DNA of 64,000 nucleotides from an uncultured Gammaproteobacteria bacterium (GCA_913058345.1 CAJXQR010000001.1:186001-250000); one strand, 5' to 3'; counted from the first letter of the stretch, positions 44,074 to 54,857 are shown. Numbers and translations are program-made. Notes: generated from the letters alone by a model not told the origin.

Positions 44074-45435
44074 ATGGTGACACGAGCTGTTATCGCTTTT
44101 TGTATGGTGTTTTCATGTGCTGTTGCTACCCATGCGCAGTTGCCAGACTTTACCGTGTTAATAGAGAAAAACTCCGCCGCAGTCGTTAAAATCACAGCGG
44201 TTGAAACCAGTTCAAGCCGACGTAGAGAAACTATTCCTCAAAACCGAATTCCTGATGCACTGAAGGAATTGTTCAACCAGCGTCGTGGCCCAGAGCGCAA
44301 GGCTCGCTCCATGGGTTCGGGTTTCATTATTTCCTCCGACGGTTATATCTTGACGAACAACCACGTCGTTGGCACTGCAAAAGAAATTTCAGTGCGCTTG
44401 AACGACAGACGTGAGTACGAGGCTGAAGTTATTGGGCTTGATCCACGGTCAGATTTGGCCTTGCTCAAAATTAATGAGACAAAACTCCCCGTAGTTCATT
44501 TTAGCGAGCCTGACAAGCTAAAGGTTGGTGAATGGGTGGTTGCCATTGGCTCACCGTTTGGCCTCGATTATTCGGCAAGTACCGGCATCGTTAGCGCTAT
44601 TGGACGCAGTATTCCCACTGCGCGCGGTGAGGACTACGTGCCCTTTATTCAAACGGATGTCGCTATTAACCCCGGCAACTCGGGGGGCCCATTGTTTAAC
44701 CTAGATGGCGAGGTTGTCGGCATTAACTCACAAATCTATACCCGTTCAGGTGGCTCTATTGGACTATCTTTTGCTATTCCGGTGAGCGTTGCCCTAGAGG
44801 TGGTGACTCAGCTTAAGGAAAAGGGGCATGTCGATAGGGGCTGGCTCGGTGTCTATATACAGGATGTTGATAAAAATCTTGCTCAATCTCTTGGTCTTAA
44901 AAAGCCTCAAGGCGCTCTGCTTGCTCAGTTGGAGCCCGATGGTCCAGCCGATAAAGCAGGCCTTAAAGCCGGTGACGTGGTAATTCGTTTTAACAACCAG
45001 GCTGTGGTTGAGGCAAGTGATTTACCTCATATTGTTGGGCTTATCGGAGCGAGTGAAGAGGTTGAAGCCACCATAATTCGCCGCGGTAAAAAAAGGACAG
45101 TGTCAGTAACCATCGGCGCTCGCCCCGGTGAAGACCGGACAGCAGCTAATACTGGCGGTGACATTCTGGGTTTGGAAGTCGGCGATCTCGATGAAGATGC
45201 GCTGGAGCAAAGTCGCTTGCCGGGGGGCATCGTGGTGCTCAAAGTCTACCCTGAATCCTCTGCTGCCGATGCCGGCTTACAAGTGGGTGATGTGCTAGTG
45301 CAGCTTGGTTACCAGACATTGAATGATATGAACGATTATGACGCTATATTGGAAGAGTTGCCGGCCGGCACCCCGGTAGCTTTGCGGTTTTTTCGTCGTG
45401 GTCGTTCGATCTTTCGTACTATTGAGGTGAATTGA
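44074..45435 (+). CDS. degP: Periplasmic serine protease DegP/MucD (HtrA family)
   Basis: A 453-residue periplasmic protease and chaperone that clears misfolded envelope proteins. The start ATG at 44074 follows GAGG by 8 bases. The signal peptide is MVTRAVIAFCMVFSCAVATHA, cut before QLPDF. The catalytic triad is visible: His in LTNNHVVG, Asp in DPRSDLALLKI and Ser in NPGNSGGPLFN. Two PDZ domains follow (about residues 270-355 and 370-450). Position after rseC matches mucD of Pseudomonas, the last gene of the sigma-E cluster. Confidence 0.95.
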   Translation: MVTRAVIAFCMVFSCAVATHAQLPDFTVLIEKNSAAVVKITAVETSSSRRRETIPQNRIPDALKELFNQRRGPERKARSMGSGFIISSDGYILTNNHVVGTAKEISVRLNDRREYEAEVIGLDPRSDLALLKINETKLPVVHFSEPDKLKVGEWVVAIGSPFGLDYSASTGIVSAIGRSIPTARGEDYVPFIQTDVAINPGNSGGPLFNLDGEVVGINSQIYTRSGGSIGLSFAIPVSVALEVVTQLKEKGHVDRGWLGVYIQDVDKNLAQSLGLKKPQGALLAQLEPDGPADKAGLKAGDVVIRFNNQAVVEASDLPHIVGLIGASEEVEATIIRRGKKRTVSVTIGARPGEDRTAANTGGDILGLEVGDLDEDALEQSRLPGGIVVLKVYPESSAADAGLQVGDVLVQLGYQTLNDMNDYDAILEELPAGTPVALRFFRRGRSIFRTIEVN

Positions 45436-45694
45436 TATTGTCCGTCCTATAGACCTGACACCACGTAAAATGACCGGGTCTTCTGGTTAGAGCACCTTTG
45501 GTTAGTAGGGTCTCTGATTAGAAGGGGGTTCTGGCTAAGTCCAGGGACGTAGAAACGCGCAAAATCACTAGGTAAGCATAGATTTTAGCTGCCCGATGTG
45601 CGCTGACAAGGTATTCAAAGCCTCCTTGGACCAGGTTCATAGCTTAGCGGGGCTAAATGCGCTAGACTTCGCGTCGCTCAATTTTCTCTAAGCT

Positions 45695-47512
45695 ATGGAT
45701 TCGAAAAACTCTGTGTCAGATCTCAGTCATATTCGCAATTTCTCCATCATCGCCCATATCGACCACGGCAAGTCGACGATTGCAGACCGTTTTATACAAT
45801 TCTGCGGTGGCCTTAGCGAACGGGAAATGGCCAGCCAGGTGCTCGATTCAATGGATATTGAACGCGAGCGTGGTATTACCATCAAAGCGCAAAGCGTGAC
45901 GCTTAACTACAAGGCAGCCGATGGGCAAACCTACCAACTGAATTTTATTGATACGCCCGGGCATGTTGACTTCAGTTATGAAGTGTCCCGTTCTCTTGCT
46001 GCGTGCGAGGGGGCTCTGCTCGTTGTCGATGCAGCTCAGGGTGTTGAAGCTCAGTCGGTCGCCAATTGCTATACTGCTATTGCTCAGGGCCTCGAAGTTA
46101 TCCCAGTACTAAATAAAATGGATTTACCCCAAGCAGAGCCGGAGCGGGTATGTCAGGAAATTGAAGATATTATCGGCATCGATGCCTCAGGGGCAGTACT
46201 GTGCAGTGCAAAAAGCGGTCTTGGTATTGAAGATGTTCTCGAGCAGCTGGTTGCTGAAATTCCTCCGCCTGAGGGTGACCTCGATGCTCCGTTACAAGCC
46301 TTGATTATCGACTCCTGGTTTGACACCTACCTCGGCGTTGTCTCTCTGGTTCGGGTGATACAGGGCACTTTGACGCGTCGTGACAAGATCATCACCAAAA
46401 GTATAGGCAAAGCGCATATAGCCGATAGCATTGGTGTGTTTACACCTAAGCGCACAGAAACCGATGTGCTACGAGCTGGTGAAGTGGGTTTTGTGGTGGC
46501 TGGTATTAAAGATATTCATGGCGCACCTGTCGGCGACACGATTACGCATGCCAGCAGCCCTGATGTTGAGGCGCTGCCAGGTTTCCAGAAAGTCAACCCG
46601 CAGGTTTATGCGGGAATGTTTCCTATTAACTCTGAAGACTTTGAAGATTTTCGCGAAGCGTTGTCTAAACTCACTCTTAACGATGCCTCACTTTTCTACG
46701 AACCTGAAAGCTCCGATGCGCTCGGGTTTGGTTTTCGCTGCGGTTTTCTCGGCATGCTGCACATGGAAATTATTCAGGAGCGGCTGGAGCGCGAGTATAA
46801 TCTCGATCTAATCAGTACGGCTCCAACCGTTGTCTACGAGGTGCTACACACTAACGGTGAGTTACTGTATATCTCCAACCCCTCGGATCTTCCCGACCCG
46901 GGTCAGATTGATGAAATGCGCGAACCTCTCTGTGAGGCTAACATTTTGGTGCCCAAAGACTATGTGGGCAACGTAATTTCTCTTTGTGTGGAAAAGCGCG
47001 GTGTACAACAGGATATGCAGTTTACCGGAGATCAGGTTTCAATTACCTACGAAATGCCGATGGCTGATGTGGTGATGGACTTTTTTGATCGATTAAAATC
47101 GGTAAGTCGCGGTTTTGCCTCTCTTGACTACAACTTTAAACGTTTTCAAGTAGCACCTTTGGTACGCCTCGATATTTTAATTAACGGTGAAAAAGTGGAT
47201 GCCCTTGCATTGATTGTTCACCGCGATAATGCCCAGCAGAAAGGCCGTTTAATCACCGAAAAAATGAAAGAGCTGGTGCCACGACAGATGTTTGATGTAG
47301 CTATTCAAGCAGCCCTCGGTGGGCATATTATTGCACGCAGCTCGGTCAAAGCGCTGCGTAAAAATGTGACGGCAAAGTGTTATGGTGGCGATGTCTCACG
47401 CAAAAAGAAACTACTGGCCAAACAGAAAGCCGGTAAAAAACGTATGAAGCAGGTGGGTTCGGTGGAAATCCCTCAAGAAGCTTTCCTCGCCGTACTAAAA
47501 ACGGATAATTAA
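45695..47512 (+). CDS. lepA: Elongation factor 4 (LepA)
   Basis: A 605-residue ribosome-associated translational GTPase. The G motifs are [29 protein letters not shown] and LNKMDLP. The LepA-specific C-terminal domain ends in [36 protein letters not shown]. The protein has about 10 extra residues before the usual [10 protein letters not shown] start. It lies 259 bp after degP, and lepB begins 2 bp after its stop. Confidence 0.98.
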   Translation: MDSKNSVSDLSHIRNFSIIAHIDHGKSTIADRFIQFCGGLSEREMASQVLDSMDIERERGITIKAQSVTLNYKAADGQTYQLNFIDTPGHVDFSYEVSRSLAACEGALLVVDAAQGVEAQSVANCYTAIAQGLEVIPVLNKMDLPQAEPERVCQEIEDIIGIDASGAVLCSAKSGLGIEDVLEQLVAEIPPPEGDLDAPLQALIIDSWFDTYLGVVSLVRVIQGTLTRRDKIITKSIGKAHIADSIGVFTPKRTETDVLRAGEVGFVVAGIKDIHGAPVGDTITHASSPDVEALPGFQKVNPQVYAGMFPINSEDFEDFREALSKLTLNDASLFYEPESSDALGFGFRCGFLGMLHMEIIQERLEREYNLDLISTAPTVVYEVLHTNGELLYISNPSDLPDPGQIDEMREPLCEANILVPKDYVGNVISLCVEKRGVQQDMQFTGDQVSITYEMPMADVVMDFFDRLKSVSRGFASLDYNFKRFQVAPLVRLDILINGEKVDALALIVHRDNAQQKGRLITEKMKELVPRQMFDVAIQAALGGHIIARSSVKALRKNVTAKCYGGDVSRKKKLLAKQKAGKKRMKQVGSVEIPQEAFLAVLKTDN

Positions 47513-47514
47513 TA

Positions 47515-48303
47515 ATGGATTTCGACTTTCCTCTCATCCTAGTCCTACTTACGGCGTTTGCTGGCTTTATGTGGCTCGTCGACAGGTTCTTTCTCTCGAA
47601 ACGACGGGGAGAAGATCACACCGCACCTTGGTATATTGAATCGACGGCACCTTTTTTTCCGGTATTGCTTCTGGTTTTAGTCTTACGTTCCTTTATTGTC
47701 GAACCCTTCCAAATTCCTTCCGGCTCGATGATTCCTACCCTCAAAATTGGCGACTTTATTTTAGTGAATAAATTTGCCTACGGCCTGCGTCTACCGGTAA
47801 GTGGCACTAAAGTGGTATCGCTGGGTGAACCCGAACGGGGTGATGTGATGGTGTTTTTCCCTCCCGGTGAGAAACGCTACTTTATTAAACGCGTGATAGG
47901 TTTACCCGGGGATGAAATTCGCGTTATTAATAACGTTCTGTTTGTCAATGGCGAGAAAATGCCGCAGTCAACGCTCGAAAAAGCAGAGCCTTATTTTGTC
48001 ACCAAAAGTATTGCCGAACGAAACTCACCCAGTAATGCACAGGTTATGATGGAAGATTTAGACGGCGTTGACCACTTGATTCGAAAACACCAAACACCGG
48101 GGCGATATGGGCAACGTTTCAGTACGGTCGTACCTGAGGGACATTATTTCATGATGGGCGACAACCGCGATAACAGTAGTGATAGCCGAGAGTGGGGGCC
48201 TGTGCCCGAAGAAAACGTGGTCGGCAAAGCCTTCGCTGTCTGGATGCGCTGGGAGAAAGTGCTAAGCATACCCAGTTTTGATACAGTGGGCGCCATACGT
48301 TAA
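47515..48303 (+). CDS. lepB: Signal peptidase I
   Basis: A 262-residue inner-membrane protease that removes signal peptides from exported proteins. Two N-terminal membrane segments are present (about residues 4-24 and 44-64). The catalytic Ser is in IPSGSMIPTL (about residue 73) and the Lys in RYFIKRVIGLPGDEI (about residue 125). The C-terminal box GDNRDNSSDSREWGPVP is intact. Tightly spaced after lepA, as in most gammaproteobacteria. Confidence 0.98.
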   Translation: MDFDFPLILVLLTAFAGFMWLVDRFFLSKRRGEDHTAPWYIESTAPFFPVLLLVLVLRSFIVEPFQIPSGSMIPTLKIGDFILVNKFAYGLRLPVSGTKVVSLGEPERGDVMVFFPPGEKRYFIKRVIGLPGDEIRVINNVLFVNGEKMPQSTLEKAEPYFVTKSIAERNSPSNAQVMMEDLDGVDHLIRKHQTPGRYGQRFSTVVPEGHYFMMGDNRDNSSDSREWGPVPEENVVGKAFAVWMRWEKVLSIPSFDTVGAIR

Positions 48304-48325
48304 TACGACGGAGAAAGGTCTATTT

Positions 48326-48694
48326 ATGCGACATAATAAACAACGAGGCTTGTCAGCATTAGGTCTTTTAATAGTGTTGGCCATCGGCGGTTTTTTCCTG
48401 ACGGTAGCAACAAGGGTTGGCCCTCTCTTTCTCGACAACTCTTTTGTAAATGCAGCTATGCAATCCCTGGAAAATGAATCCATCCATACACTGACAGACA
48501 GGCAAATTCGTCGAAAACTCTCCGATTATTTTATGGTCAACAATGTGCGTGATGTAAACGTCAAAGATCTTGTTATCGAACGTAAGAAAACGGCTACTGT
48601 TGTTCACCTCGATTATGAAAGGCGAGTCAACTTCCTGGCTAACGTTGATGTTATCGTCGCCTTTGAAAATACCTACGATAGCTCCGCACCGTGA
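48326..48694 (+). CDS. DUF4845 family membrane protein
   Basis: A 122-residue protein starting at ATG 48326 (MRHNKQRGLSALG) after GGAGAAAGG. A single N-terminal membrane helix (LSALGLLIVLAIGGFFLTVATRVGPLFLD) is followed by a small soluble domain with MVNNVRDVNVKDLVIERKKTATVVHLDYE. DUF4845 genes are routinely found between lepB and rnc in this group. Function is unknown. Confidence 0.88.
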   Translation: MRHNKQRGLSALGLLIVLAIGGFFLTVATRVGPLFLDNSFVNAAMQSLENESIHTLTDRQIRRKLSDYFMVNNVRDVNVKDLVIERKKTATVVHLDYERRVNFLANVDVIVAFENTYDSSAP

Positions 48695-48711
48695 TTTTCG
48701 ATAAGTCTTAA

Positions 48712-49416
48712 TTGCCAGTGAAAATATCGTTTCGACGTTTTATTAACCGACTCGGCCATCAATTTTCCGATTTATCCTTGCTGGAACAGGCATTAACGCA
48801 TCGTAGTTTTGGTTCGTTCAATAATGAGCGACTGGAGTTCCTTGGCGATGCGGTGTTAGACCTGATTGTCAGCGAAATGTTATACCAACAATTTCCGACG
48901 GCCAGTGAAGGGGATTTAAGTCGCCTACGCGCCGTTTTGGTCAGGGGCGAAGCGCTGGCTAAAATGGCCCGAGGTATCGAACTGGGTGACCAGTTGCGTC
49001 TTGGCTCTGGTGAATTAAAAAGTGGTGGTTTTCGGCGTGATTCTATACTGGCTGGTGCTTATGAAGCCGTCATCGGCGCAATTTTACTCGATGCGGGCTT
49101 CGATGTTTGTCGCGTCCGTGTTGCGTCTTGGTTCAAGCCTCTATTAGCAGATTTGACCTTAGGTGATGCACATAAAGATCCCAAATCTCGTTTACAGGAA
49201 TATTTGCAGGGCAAGGGTGAAGCTCTACCCGTGTACAAGCTGCTCACGGTTAGCGGTGAAGGGCATGCTCAGCAGTTTGACGTGCAGTGTTGCTTTGATG
49301 GTGATTCTAATGATTATCGAGGAGTGGCGAGTAGCCGTCGCAAAGCGGAACAGGCGGCTGCGAGTGCAGCACTTAATGATCTACTACGCCAGGGTGAGAA
49401 AATGAGCAATGGGTAA
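48712..49416 (+). CDS. rnc: Ribonuclease III
   Basis: A 234-residue double-strand-specific endoribonuclease that processes rRNA and mRNA. The signature [16 protein letters not shown] (about residues 38-53) is present, followed by the C-terminal dsRNA-binding domain ([23 protein letters not shown]...[15 protein letters not shown]). The start is TTG 48712 or GTG 48718; both lack a strong ribosome site. It overlaps or abuts era. Confidence 0.97.
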   Translation: MPVKISFRRFINRLGHQFSDLSLLEQALTHRSFGSFNNERLEFLGDAVLDLIVSEMLYQQFPTASEGDLSRLRAVLVRGEALAKMARGIELGDQLRLGSGELKSGGFRRDSILAGAYEAVIGAILLDAGFDVCRVRVASWFKPLLADLTLGDAHKDPKSRLQEYLQGKGEALPVYKLLTVSGEGHAQQFDVQCCFDGDSNDYRGVASSRRKAEQAAASAALNDLLRQGEKMSNG

Positions 49417-49423
49417 TAATTTA

Positions 49424-50323
49424 ATGACAGAAGGGCAAACGCAACAGTGTGGTTATGTCGCGATTGTTGGTCGCCCCAATGTGGGAAAGTCAACCTTGCT
49501 CAATCATATACTCGGCTTAAAACTGAGTATTACATCGCGCAAACCACAAACGACACGTCACAATGTTCTGGGTATTAAAACCTCCGATAATTGCCAGCTT
49601 ATTTTTGTTGATACCCCGGGTATTCACAACGATCAGGACAAGGCGATCAACCGTTTTATGAATAAAGCGGCTCAGACTGCAATCCGTGATGTTGATGTAG
49701 TTGTGTTTGTTCTTGACCGCCTGTTATGGACAGAGGCTGATAAAGTGGTCGCTGAGAAACTCGCCGCCTCGAACGCTCCTCTTATTGTTGCGATCAATAA
49801 AGTCGACAGAATAGAAGATACAGACGAACTTTTGCCCCATATTGAGCACCTACAGCAGCTAATGCCAAATGCTGAGATTATTCCGGTATCAGCATTGCAG
49901 AAAAAGAATCTCACTTTGCTCGAAGAGCAAATTACAAAGCATATTCCCGACGGTGCTTTCCTTTTCCCCGAAGATCAGGTTACCGACCGCTCAGAACGCT
50001 TTCTCGCTGCTGAGCTTGTTCGTGAAAAAATTACTCGACAACTCGGAGCAGAATTACCGTATCAGATAACTGTTGAAATTGAAGCCTTCGAGATGAAGAA
50101 GCATATTCGCCATATCAAAGCATTAATCCTTGTTGAGCGAGAAGGGCAAAAGAAAATAATAATCGGCGAAAAGGGACTGCGTTTAAAAAGCATTGGCCAG
50201 GCAGCTCGAATCGATATGGAGCGTCTATTCGACAGCAAGGTTATGCTGACCTTGTGGGTGAAGGTGCGAACTGGTTGGTCGGATGATGAGCGAGCATTGC
50301 GGAGCCTGGGTTATAAAGACTAG
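49424..50323 (+). CDS. era: GTPase Era
   Basis: A 299-residue GTPase for 16S rRNA and 30S maturation. ATG 49424 ([24 protein letters not shown]) gives the N-terminus seen in Pseudomonas Era; ATG 49409, overlapping rnc, is the alternative. G motifs [14 protein letters not shown] and NKVD are present, with the KH domain in the last 100 residues ([19 protein letters not shown]). It follows rnc, as in the conserved rnc-era-recO unit. Confidence 0.97.
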   Translation: MTEGQTQQCGYVAIVGRPNVGKSTLLNHILGLKLSITSRKPQTTRHNVLGIKTSDNCQLIFVDTPGIHNDQDKAINRFMNKAAQTAIRDVDVVVFVLDRLLWTEADKVVAEKLAASNAPLIVAINKVDRIEDTDELLPHIEHLQQLMPNAEIIPVSALQKKNLTLLEEQITKHIPDGAFLFPEDQVTDRSERFLAAELVREKITRQLGAELPYQITVEIEAFEMKKHIRHIKALILVEREGQKKIIIGEKGLRLKSIGQAARIDMERLFDSKVMLTLWVKVRTGWSDDERALRSLGYKD

Positions 50324-50402
50324 CCAGGCGGTGTTATACCGCCGTATTGGTTTTTCTCATCAAGTGACTGTGGGCTCTTATCGGGCTCTGCGTTAAAGAA
50401 CA

Positions 50403-51143
50403 ATGAATGCCAGTAATGAAAAGTCCTATATCTTACATAAGCGAAAGTTTCGTGAGAGCAGTCAGTTGGTGGATTTTTTCTCCCGAGATTACGGACGTGT
50501 GCGTGCGGTAGCAAAAGGAACACGAGGGCGCAAGCGCCCAAAAGGAGTCAATTTACAGGCTTTTACACCCTTGTTATTGTCGTGGCGGGGTAGGGGTGAG
50601 CTTAAAAACCTGACGGCAGCAGAACCTTTTGGCAATAGTGCCTGTTTCCAGGGTGAGATGTTGTACGTTGGTTTGTATCTGAATGAATTGCTGGTGCGCC
50701 TCTTGCCTGAGCATGTACCCCACGAAAGCTTGTTTGATTGCTATGAGCTATTAATTAGTCAACTCAGTGCGTGCAATGACCCAGAGCCTTTGTTGCGCCG
50801 CTTTGAACTACGGTTGTTAGAAGAAATTGGCTATGGCCTCGATATGACCGTTGAGCTGAGTGAAGAGCGGAGCATTACTGCAGATGAACGCTACCACTAT
50901 ACCTCTGATCATGGTTTTGTTCGCTCTAATACCTTGGTTGTCCAGAGTAAAGAAGACCTTTATGAAGGTGCACATCTATTGGCGATAGCAAATGCTGACT
51001 ATGAGTTGCCAGCAGTAAGGCGTAGTGCAAAACGTTTATTACGTTGTGCACTGCAATCTCAACTCGGAGATCGTCCGTTACTGAGCCGGCAATTATTTCA
51101 CCAGGCTCGGGTTTGTAGGCCTTCAAAAAAGGATAACGAATAA
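50403..51143 (+). CDS. recO: DNA repair protein RecO
   Basis: A 246-residue recombination mediator that helps load RecA with RecR. The N-terminal OB-fold contains SYILHKRKFRESSQLVDFFSRDYGRVRAVAKGTRG, the family's most conserved stretch. Then come FTPLLLSWRGRGELKNLTAAE and the helical C-terminal region (LYLNELLVRLLPEHVPHESLFDCYE). No zinc cysteines are apparent. It lies 79 bp after era and 10 bp before acpS. Confidence 0.95.
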   Translation: MNASNEKSYILHKRKFRESSQLVDFFSRDYGRVRAVAKGTRGRKRPKGVNLQAFTPLLLSWRGRGELKNLTAAEPFGNSACFQGEMLYVGLYLNELLVRLLPEHVPHESLFDCYELLISQLSACNDPEPLLRRFELRLLEEIGYGLDMTVELSEERSITADERYHYTSDHGFVRSNTLVVQSKEDLYEGAHLLAIANADYELPAVRRSAKRLLRCALQSQLGDRPLLSRQLFHQARVCRPSKKDNE

Positions 51144-51153
51144 TGGGGCTTTT

Positions 51154-51537
51154 GTGATAGTGGGTATCGGGAGTGATCTGGTACATGTTAGCCGGATAGA
51201 GTCTGTATTGGCGCGTCATGACGAAGCTTTCGCAAAACGTATTTTACGTCCAGAGGAGTATGAAACTTTTTGCCAAAAAAGCAGCCCAAGGCAGCAGGCG
51301 GCTTTTTTGGCAAAGCGTTTTGCGGCCAAAGAAGCATTGAGCAAAGCACTAAAAACGGGTATTGGTAAAGTATCGTGGCAGCACATTTTGATCAGTAATA
51401 CAGCCAGAGGGGCACCTGAAATGACATTGTCTGATCAGGCCTTACATGTGTTTAATGACTTAGGTGCCAAGAGCATTCACCTCAGCCTGTCGGATGAGCA
51501 GGATACTGCCCTGGCTTTTGTTGTGCTTAGTACCTAG
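51154..51537 (+). CDS. acpS: Holo-[acyl-carrier-protein] synthase
   Basis: A 127-residue 4'-phosphopantetheinyl transferase that activates ACP for fatty-acid synthesis. It starts at GTG (MIVGIGSDLVHVSRIESVL). The Mg-binding Asp is in GIGSDLV and the Glu in KRFAAKEALSKAL (about residues 54-66). In E. coli pdxJ separates recO and acpS; here acpS follows recO after only 10 bp. Confidence 0.96.
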   Translation: MIVGIGSDLVHVSRIESVLARHDEAFAKRILRPEEYETFCQKSSPRQQAAFLAKRFAAKEALSKALKTGIGKVSWQHILISNTARGAPEMTLSDQALHVFNDLGAKSIHLSLSDEQDTALAFVVLST

Positions 51538-51691
51538 CAATGCCTTGGGATTATGATGTCGCAATAAGCACTAAGTAGATTTGTAAAGCAGGTCAATATG
51601 TCCAAGCTGTCTTAGGAGAGGGGACTATTTGGTCGATAGTAGTGGCCAACGGGCCTAAAATAGAATTTTTGTGAGTGGATACACGTTAAAG

Positions 51692-52582
51692 ATGGAATAT
51701 CCGACCATAGAGTCCTGTATTGGCAACACCCCTCTGGTACGACTACAACGTCTCCGAGCTGGGCGCAACAATACGATCCTGCTTAAACTTGAAGGTAATA
51801 ATCCTGCGGGGTCGGTAAAAGACCGTGCGGCGCTTAGCATGATCGCGCGAGCTGAAAGCCGGGGTACGATTAAGCCTGGTGACACCTTGATTGAAGCGAC
51901 GAGCGGCAACACAGGGATTGCGCTTGCCATGGTTGCGGCAATTAAGGGTTATCGAATGATTTTGATCATGCCCGACCATATGACAAAAGAGCGTAAGGAG
52001 GCAATGCTTGCCTATGGCGCGGAACTCGTTCTGGTTACCCAGAAGGAAGGGATGGAGGGGGCGCGAGACCTGGCTCTACAAATGCAAAATGAAGGTAAAG
52101 GTTTAGTGCTTGATCAATTTAATAATACAGATAACCCTCTGGCACATATAGAAGGGACAGGGCCTGAAATTTGGCAGCAAACAGGAGGCGAAGTCACGCA
52201 TTTTGTTGCGGCTATGGGTACAACGGGCACGATTATGGGTGTCTCTCAAGCCTTAAAGGCCTTCAATAAAGACGTGCAGATCGTTGGTCTACAGCCGATT
52301 GAGGGTGCCAATATCCCCGGCATTCGTCGTTGGCCAACAGCCTACCTACCTGGCATTTTTGATGCTGCGTGTATTGATACGATATTGGATATTGGTCAGG
52401 AAGAGGCCGAGGAGACCATGCGTGACCTGGCCCGCAAAGAAGGCATTTTCTGCGGCGTATCATCAGGCGGAGCCATGGCGGGAGCATTGCGGCTGGCAAG
52501 CGAATTGGAAGACGCGACTATCGTTGTGTCGATTTCTGATCGTGGCGATCGCTACCTTTCCTCTGGGCTTTTTCATGCCTGA
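51692..52582 (+). CDS. cysM: Cysteine synthase B
   Basis: A 296-residue PLP enzyme that makes cysteine from O-acetylserine and sulfide or thiosulfate. The start chosen is ATG 51692 (MEYPTIESCIGNTPLVRLQRL), which matches the N-terminus of CysM in relatives; GTG 51671 would add 7 residues. The PLP lysine is in NPAGSVKDRAA (about residue 41), the phosphate loop is TSGNTGIALA, and GTTGTIMGVS follows. It precedes relA by 40 bp; rlmD, usually between them in Pseudomonas, is absent. Confidence 0.96.
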   Translation: MEYPTIESCIGNTPLVRLQRLRAGRNNTILLKLEGNNPAGSVKDRAALSMIARAESRGTIKPGDTLIEATSGNTGIALAMVAAIKGYRMILIMPDHMTKERKEAMLAYGAELVLVTQKEGMEGARDLALQMQNEGKGLVLDQFNNTDNPLAHIEGTGPEIWQQTGGEVTHFVAAMGTTGTIMGVSQALKAFNKDVQIVGLQPIEGANIPGIRRWPTAYLPGIFDAACIDTILDIGQEEAEETMRDLARKEGIFCGVSSGGAMAGALRLASELEDATIVVSISDRGDRYLSSGLFHA

Positions 52583-52622
52583 TTACGACGACTATTTCGT
52601 TGTTTTGGCCTAGGAGCTTTCA

Positions 52623-54857
52623 TTGGTACAAGTCCGAGAAATTCATGCGACCTCATTGGCAGATCCTGGCGACATTGAAGCCTGGCTAGATAAGATTGCG
52701 CAAAAATGCCAACTTGACAAGCCTGCTCGAGAAAGCCTGGGAGAAGCAGCTGACCTGGCACGGAAGGCAGAAGAGAGTGCTCAGTTGGCAGGCGAATCAG
52801 TTTTCCGCGGTAGTATTTTACAAATGGGCTTGGAAATTGCCGATATTCTCTCCGATTTGCGCATGGACTGTGAAGGGCTGCAAGCGGCAATTTTGTATCG
52901 CGCCGTGCGTGAGGGAAAGCTAGATCTTGATGTTGTTCGTAATGATTTTGGCGAGAGAGTCGCCACCCTAATTAACCATGTACTCCGCATGGCGGTGATC
53001 AGCGGTTTGTGTAATGACTCTCGGCAAAATGTATTCGGGCAGGATGCAGGTCAGCAAGCTGGCAAAGTGAGAGAAATGCTGGTGTCGCTAATTGATGATG
53101 TGCGTGTTGCGCTGATTAAATTGGCTGAACGCACGTGCGCCATCCGAATGGTTAAAACGGCTCCAGAACAAAAGCGCAGGGAGGTTTCACGGGAAATTTT
53201 TGATGTCTATGCCCCTCTTGCAGATCGTCTTGGGATTGGGCAGTTAAAGTGGGAGCTGGAAGACTTGGCATTTCGCTATCTGGAGCCTGATGAGTACCAA
53301 CAAATTGCTCGTTTGCTGGATGAAAAGCGGCTTAATCGGCAGCGATATATTGATTCTGCCATCGCGACGATTAAAGCTGAGCTCGATAAAATTAATAAGC
53401 ACGCTGAGGTGACTGGACGCGCAAAGCACATTTACAGCATTTGGCGGAAAATGCACCGTAAAGATATTGGTTTCTCACAAGTCTATGATATTCGAGCCAT
53501 CAGGGTGCTGGTGCCAACGATTAGTGATTGTTACGCGGTGCTAGGTATCGTCCACAGTAAATGGCGGAATATTCCCAACGAGTTTGATGATTATATCGCT
53601 TCACCTAAGGATAACGGTTATCAATCTCTGCACACTGCCGTTATTGGACCGGGACGCAAAATTGTAGAAATACAGATTAGAACCTTTGAAATGCACGAGG
53701 AATCTGAATTAGGTATTTGTGCGCACTGGCAGTATAAAGAAGGAGCAAAAAGTAGTCCCGGTAAAAACTATGAAGGCAAGATTGCCTGGCTAAGGCAAGT
53801 GTTGGAATGGCATGAAAATATTGACGACTTTATCGAACTGGAAAGTGGTACAGAACAAGTTTATGTCTTCACCCCTGATGGTCATATCATTGATCTGCCA
53901 ATAGGCGCAACACCGGTTGATTTTGCCTATAGAGTTCATACCCAAATCGGCCATCGTTGTCGTGGCGCGAAAGTTAATGGTGATATTGTCAGCCTAAACT
54001 CAACATTAAAAACAGGGGACCAAGTCGAAATTATTACGGGTAATTCAGATGCTCCACGCCGAGATTGGCTGGTAAAGTCTCTGGGTTATTTGCAATCGAC
54101 ACGTGCCAGATCTAAAGTGCAGCAGTGGTTTCGTGCCCAAAATCGCGAGCAAAATATCGAGGCTGGACAACGCATACTTGATCGAGAATTCCGCCTCCTC
54201 GGGCTCGATTTGTCTCAAGTTGATAGCATTGCTAATAGATTTAATAAGCACGGTGCGGATGGCTTGTATGCAGCAATCGGTGCTGGCGACATCAGCGCGA
54301 CTCAGGTTATTAGCGCTGCCCGGAGTAATTTAAAAACCAACACTCGCGAACCAGCCTCAAAGACAAAAAATGCAAGTCGTTATGCTAAATCAACGTTCTA
54401 TATTTACGGTGTCGGTAACTTACTGACTCGTATCGCACATTGTTGTGAACCCCAACCAGGTGATGATATTAGTGGTTATTTGACGAATAGTGATGGCGTA
54501 AGCATTCACCGCTCTGATTGCGCGTCTCTACTGCGTCTACAGGCTGAAGAACCGCAGCGCGTTCTCAAGGTAACCTGGGGCGGAGCACCAGAACAGCGTT
54601 ACCCTGTTAATATTCGCATAAGCTCTTATGACAGGGCTGGCTTATTAAGTGATATTACCCGCTTAATTAATGGCGAAGGACTTTCCATTGGCACTTTGAA
54701 GAGCTCAGAAACAAAGGATGGAATGATTGATACGGAGTTCTCTACTGAAGTGCTCGATATCGAAGAGCTCAGCGGATTACTGAGTAAGCTGTGCCAAATT
54801 GAAAATGTCGTGGATGCCCGCCGTTTGGTTGAGTCAGAATCTAGTCATGTCAATTAA
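52623..54857 (+). CDS. relA: (p)ppGpp synthetase RelA
   Basis: A 744-residue stringent-response enzyme. It starts at TTG with GGAG 6 bases upstream (MVQVREIHAT, the usual RelA opening). The N-terminal hydrolase domain has lost the HD motif (AILYRAVREGKLDLD), so only synthesis is expected. The synthetase domain has RAIRVLVPTISDCY and EFDDYIASPKDNGYQSLHT, with the acidic EFDD typical of RelA rather than SpoT. TGS (VYVFTPDGHIIDLPIGATPVDFAYRVH), zinc-finger (HCCEPQPGDDISGY) and ACT domains follow. It overlaps mazG. Confidence 0.97.
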   Translation: MVQVREIHATSLADPGDIEAWLDKIAQKCQLDKPARESLGEAADLARKAEESAQLAGESVFRGSILQMGLEIADILSDLRMDCEGLQAAILYRAVREGKLDLDVVRNDFGERVATLINHVLRMAVISGLCNDSRQNVFGQDAGQQAGKVREMLVSLIDDVRVALIKLAERTCAIRMVKTAPEQKRREVSREIFDVYAPLADRLGIGQLKWELEDLAFRYLEPDEYQQIARLLDEKRLNRQRYIDSAIATIKAELDKINKHAEVTGRAKHIYSIWRKMHRKDIGFSQVYDIRAIRVLVPTISDCYAVLGIVHSKWRNIPNEFDDYIASPKDNGYQSLHTAVIGPGRKIVEIQIRTFEMHEESELGICAHWQYKEGAKSSPGKNYEGKIAWLRQVLEWHENIDDFIELESGTEQVYVFTPDGHIIDLPIGATPVDFAYRVHTQIGHRCRGAKVNGDIVSLNSTLKTGDQVEIITGNSDAPRRDWLVKSLGYLQSTRARSKVQQWFRAQNREQNIEAGQRILDREFRLLGLDLSQVDSIANRFNKHGADGLYAAIGAGDISATQVISAARSNLKTNTREPASKTKNASRYAKSTFYIYGVGNLLTRIAHCCEPQPGDDISGYLTNSDGVSIHRSDCASLLRLQAEEPQRVLKVTWGGAPEQRYPVNIRISSYDRAGLLSDITRLINGEGLSIGTLKSSETKDGMIDTEFSTEVLDIEELSGLLSKLCQIENVVDARRLVESESSHVN

